A stretch of 7,599 nucleotides of DNA from an uncultured Bacillota bacterium (GTDB taxonomy: Bacteria > Bacillota > Clostridia > Peptostreptococcales > Anaerovoracaceae): positions 1-7,599 of the forward strand of contig CAMPBN010000051.1 of NCBI GenBank assembly GCA_946638265.1, in the 5' to 3' direction. Position numbers and translations under genes: made by a program. Positions 6,150 through 7,599 of the stretch are shown here, piece by piece. Below the pieces are notes generated by a model. That model did no database searches and was not told the DNA's origin. It was given only the letters and a program-made list of their open reading frames with translations. Within the stretch, counting starts at the first letter, position 1; the number at the start of each line of letters is the position of its first letter.

Positions 6150-6188
6150 ATTAACCGTGAGTTACTTACATTCTGTGAATGGAAACTC

Positions 6189-6217
6189 TTGCAATCTGAA
6201 ACCTTTTGATTTACAAT
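6189..6217 (+). promoter_or_regulatory. Promoter of tcdA
   Basis: TTGCAA (6189-6194), 17 bp, TACAAT (6212-6217). The predicted start near 6224 leaves a leader of about 37 nt before the ATG at 6261. It lies directly upstream of the gene and after the recA terminator, which fits an independent transcription unit. Confidence 0.6.
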
Positions 6218-6260
6218 CTTAAAGTATGTTCAAACTAACACAATGCGAAAGGAACGAACT

Positions 6261-7022
6261 ATGCTCAATCAATTTTCAAGAACACAACTTCTGCTCGGTG
6301 AAGGCGGTATGGATGCGCTCTTTAATGCACGAGTGGCAGTTTTTGGTATAGGCGGCGTTGGTGGATATACGGTGGAAGCTTTGGCACGAAGTGGTGTAGG
6401 CGCTTTAGATCTGATAGATGACGATAAGATATGCCTGACAAATCTCAACAGGCAGATTTTTGCGACCCACAGCACAGTAGGACACTACAAAGTGGACGTG
6501 GCAAAAGCCAGAATAGAGGATATCAACCCAAAATGCAAGGTGACTACTTATAAGACTTTTTATTCGCCTGAAACTGCAGAACAGTTTGATTTCAAAGAAT
6601 ATGACTATATCGTGGATGCTATAGACACGGTAACAGGAAAAATAGAACTGGTGATGCGCGCCAAAGAAGCGGGAACACCTATCATTTCCAGCATGGGAGC
6701 AGGAAATAAAATGGATGCTTCGGCATTTGAAGTAGCTGATATTTATCAAACTTCCATCTGTCCGCTTGCCAGGGTAATGCGAAAGGAACTCGGGAAAAGA
6801 GGTGTTGATTCTTTGAAGGTGGTTTATTCAAAAGAGCCTGCCATGACACCTATAGACGATATGACTATTTCCTGCAGAACGCATTGTATCTGTCCTCCGG
6901 GAACTGCCAGAAAATGTACCCAGCGAAGACAAGTGCCGGGCAGCAATGCATTTGTGCCTTCAGTAGCCGGACTTATCATAGCAGGAGAAGTGATAAAAGA
7001 CCTTTGTGCAAAAATAAAATAA
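6261..7022 (+). CDS. tcdA: tRNA threonylcarbamoyladenosine dehydratase (ThiF/E1-like)
   Basis: TcdA uses ATP to dehydrate t6A at position 37 of ANN-decoding tRNAs into cyclic t6A. The protein is read from ATG 6261 (253 residues), because AAAGGA (6248-6253) lies 7 bp before it and MLNQFSRTQLLLGEGGM is the usual family start; an ATG at 6243 lacks a ribosome binding site. The ThiF/E1 fold shows the nucleotide-binding loop GIGGVGGY (29-36), the LIDDDKICLTNLNRQ segment (51-65) and DAIDTVTGKIELV. The C-terminal part has a cysteine cluster (CRTHCICPPGTARKC) and RRQVPGSNAFVPSVAGLIIAGEVIKDL, as in Bacillus YrvM-type members. Such proteins are often annotated as HesA/MoeB/ThiF, but no ThiS- or MoaD-like partner lies next to it, which favours TcdA. 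It appears monocistronic. No clear terminator follows. Confidence 0.9.
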   Translation: MLNQFSRTQLLLGEGGMDALFNARVAVFGIGGVGGYTVEALARSGVGALDLIDDDKICLTNLNRQIFATHSTVGHYKVDVAKARIEDINPKCKVTTYKTFYSPETAEQFDFKEYDYIVDAIDTVTGKIELVMRAKEAGTPIISSMGAGNKMDASAFEVADIYQTSICPLARVMRKELGKRGVDSLKVVYSKEPAMTPIDDMTISCRTHCICPPGTARKCTQRRQVPGSNAFVPSVAGLIIAGEVIKDLCAKIK

Positions 7023-7030
7023 ATTATTTC

Positions 7031-7058
7031 TTGTAATATCTATTCATTGTGCTATAAT
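7031..7058 (+). promoter_or_regulatory. Promoter of the HlyD-like adaptor gene, extended -10
   Basis: TTGTAA (7031-7036), a 16-bp spacer, and a perfect TATAAT (7053-7058) preceded by TG at 7050-7051 (extended -10). Transcription would start near 7065, about 47 nt before the ATG at 7112. Confidence 0.75.
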
Positions 7059-7111
7059 ACCCCTTGATTAGAGTTTTTGTGTGAATTTATCAATAGAAGG
7101 GGGAAACAACC

Positions 7112-7599
7112 ATGTTTAAATTCAAGAAAAAAGCAGTCACCGACACCCAAAATATGGAAAAAACGACGGGGGCTGCAGTGAAAAAACAGCCAAAACCAAA
7201 GAAAAGAGTGGTTAAAGCTGTTATTTTTATTGCCATTATTCTTCTGATCATCATTGCAGCATTTTCGCTGTTTGGCAAAGGCGGCGGCGATGCCGGCATG
7301 CCGCAGTTCAGCGCAGGCATGGCTGAAGTGGCAGACATTCAAAACACCGTAACAGTCAAAGGTACGGTAGTCGGATCCGACTCTGCAGACGTATATTCGT
7401 CCGCAAATCTTACTATCTCACAAATTCTTGTAAAAGAAGGCGACTATGTAACAAAAGACCAGACTCTGGCACTGCTGGACACTTCTGACATCATGGACCA
7501 GTATAACATCCAGAGAGTGGCATACAGCGACGCCAAAAAGGCATACGAAAACGCCAAGACACTCTATGCGGGCGGCGGCATCTCCAAGAGTGAGTATGA
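7112..7599 (+). CDS. HlyD/MacA-type membrane-fusion (efflux adaptor) protein, N-terminal part (3' end outside window)
   Basis: The frame is open from ATG 7112 to the right edge (162 full codons). It has a strong ribosome binding site AAGGGGG (7097-7103) 8 bp before the start. The N-terminus is lysine-rich (about 1-32) and is followed by a transmembrane segment at about 33-54 (VVKAVIFIAIILLIIIAAFS). After a GKGGGD linker comes a segment typical of the adaptor barrel and biotinyl-lipoyl-like domain: TVTVKGTVVGSDSADVYSS, then ISQILVKEGDYVTKDQTLALLD. An alpha-helical stretch (DIMDQYNIQRVAYSDAKKAYENAKTLY) looks like the start of the helical hairpin. In Gram-positive bacteria such proteins (YknX-like) stay anchored outside the membrane and work with a MacB-like ABC transporter, so ATPase and permease genes are expected downstream. 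Substrate cannot be inferred. Confidence 0.88.
   Translation, partial: MFKFKKKAVTDTQNMEKTTGAAVKKQPKPKKRVVKAVIFIAIILLIIIAAFSLFGKGGGDAGMPQFSAGMAEVADIQNTVTVKGTVVGSDSADVYSSANLTISQILVKEGDYVTKDQTLALLDTSDIMDQYNIQRVAYSDAKKAYENAKTLYAGGGISKSEY

Larger units (their letters stand above)
5829..6188. other. AT-rich non-coding stretch between recA and tcdA
   Basis: No reading frame here has a ribosome binding site or recognisable protein. The stretch holds a small palindrome ATAATA-TG-TATTAT (5875-5888), the two hairpin modules listed separately, and a tandem near-repeat beginning AAAATGCCAGT (6050-6060) and AAAATGGCAGAGT (6071-6083). A weak GCCT/AGGC stem (5974-5977 with 5994-5997) precedes a T run. Nothing suggests a tRNA or rRNA gene. 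Confidence 0.6.

Noticed and set aside
6243..6260. Upstream ATG as the tcdA start
   Set aside because: It would place the AAAGGA ribosome binding site inside the coding sequence and add six residues (MRKERT) before the conserved family start MLNQFSRT.
7052..7342. - strand reading frames at the right end (96 and 82 codons)
   Set aside because: They are antisense to the HlyD-like gene, which has a clear promoter, ribosome binding site, membrane anchor and adaptor motifs.

Overview
The window looks like a chromosomal segment from a low-to-mid GC Firmicute, most likely an anaerobic member of the Clostridia. The evidence is the conserved block ftsK/spoIIIE, rimO, pgsA, cinA, recA, together with strong AGGAGG-like ribosome binding sites, a Bacillus/Clostridium-type LexA box (GAAC-N4-GTTC) in front of recA, and a YrvM-like TcdA. 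Genus cannot be fixed from the sequence alone.

Layout, all genes on the + strand. Positions 1-947 hold the C-terminal half of an FtsK/SpoIIIE DNA translocase; its Walker A loop lies just off the left edge. rimO (951-2297) follows 3 bp later and pgsA (2310-2849) 12 bp after that, so these three form an operon. The next 293 bp hold no convincing gene. Most of that stretch is a GC-rich imperfect inverted repeat (about 2858-3109) that looks inserted into the usual pgsA-cinA junction. cinA (3143-4471) follows. A 223-bp spacer then carries two sigma-A-type promoters and a LexA operator ahead of recA, which is read here as starting at TTG 4695 and ends at 5777 with a clear intrinsic terminator (5797-5828).

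From 5829 to 6242 is an AT-rich intergenic stretch containing two copies of a hairpin-bearing module of about 74 bp, spaced about 177 bp apart. Part of this module also resembles a sequence inside the recA promoter region. A promoter at 6189-6217 then drives tcdA (6261-7022). A strong extended -10 promoter at 7031-7058 drives the start of a membrane-anchored HlyD/MacA-type adaptor gene (7112 to the right edge), probably the first gene of an export operon.

Functionally the core is housekeeping: chromosome translocation (FtsK), ribosomal protein S12 modification (RimO), phosphatidylglycerophosphate synthesis (PgsA), pyridine nucleotide salvage (CinA/PncC), SOS-controlled recombination (RecA) and tRNA position 37 modification (TcdA). 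No convincing new multi-gene system is present. The two items most worth a second look are the inverted-repeat element between pgsA and cinA and the repeated hairpin modules around recA.
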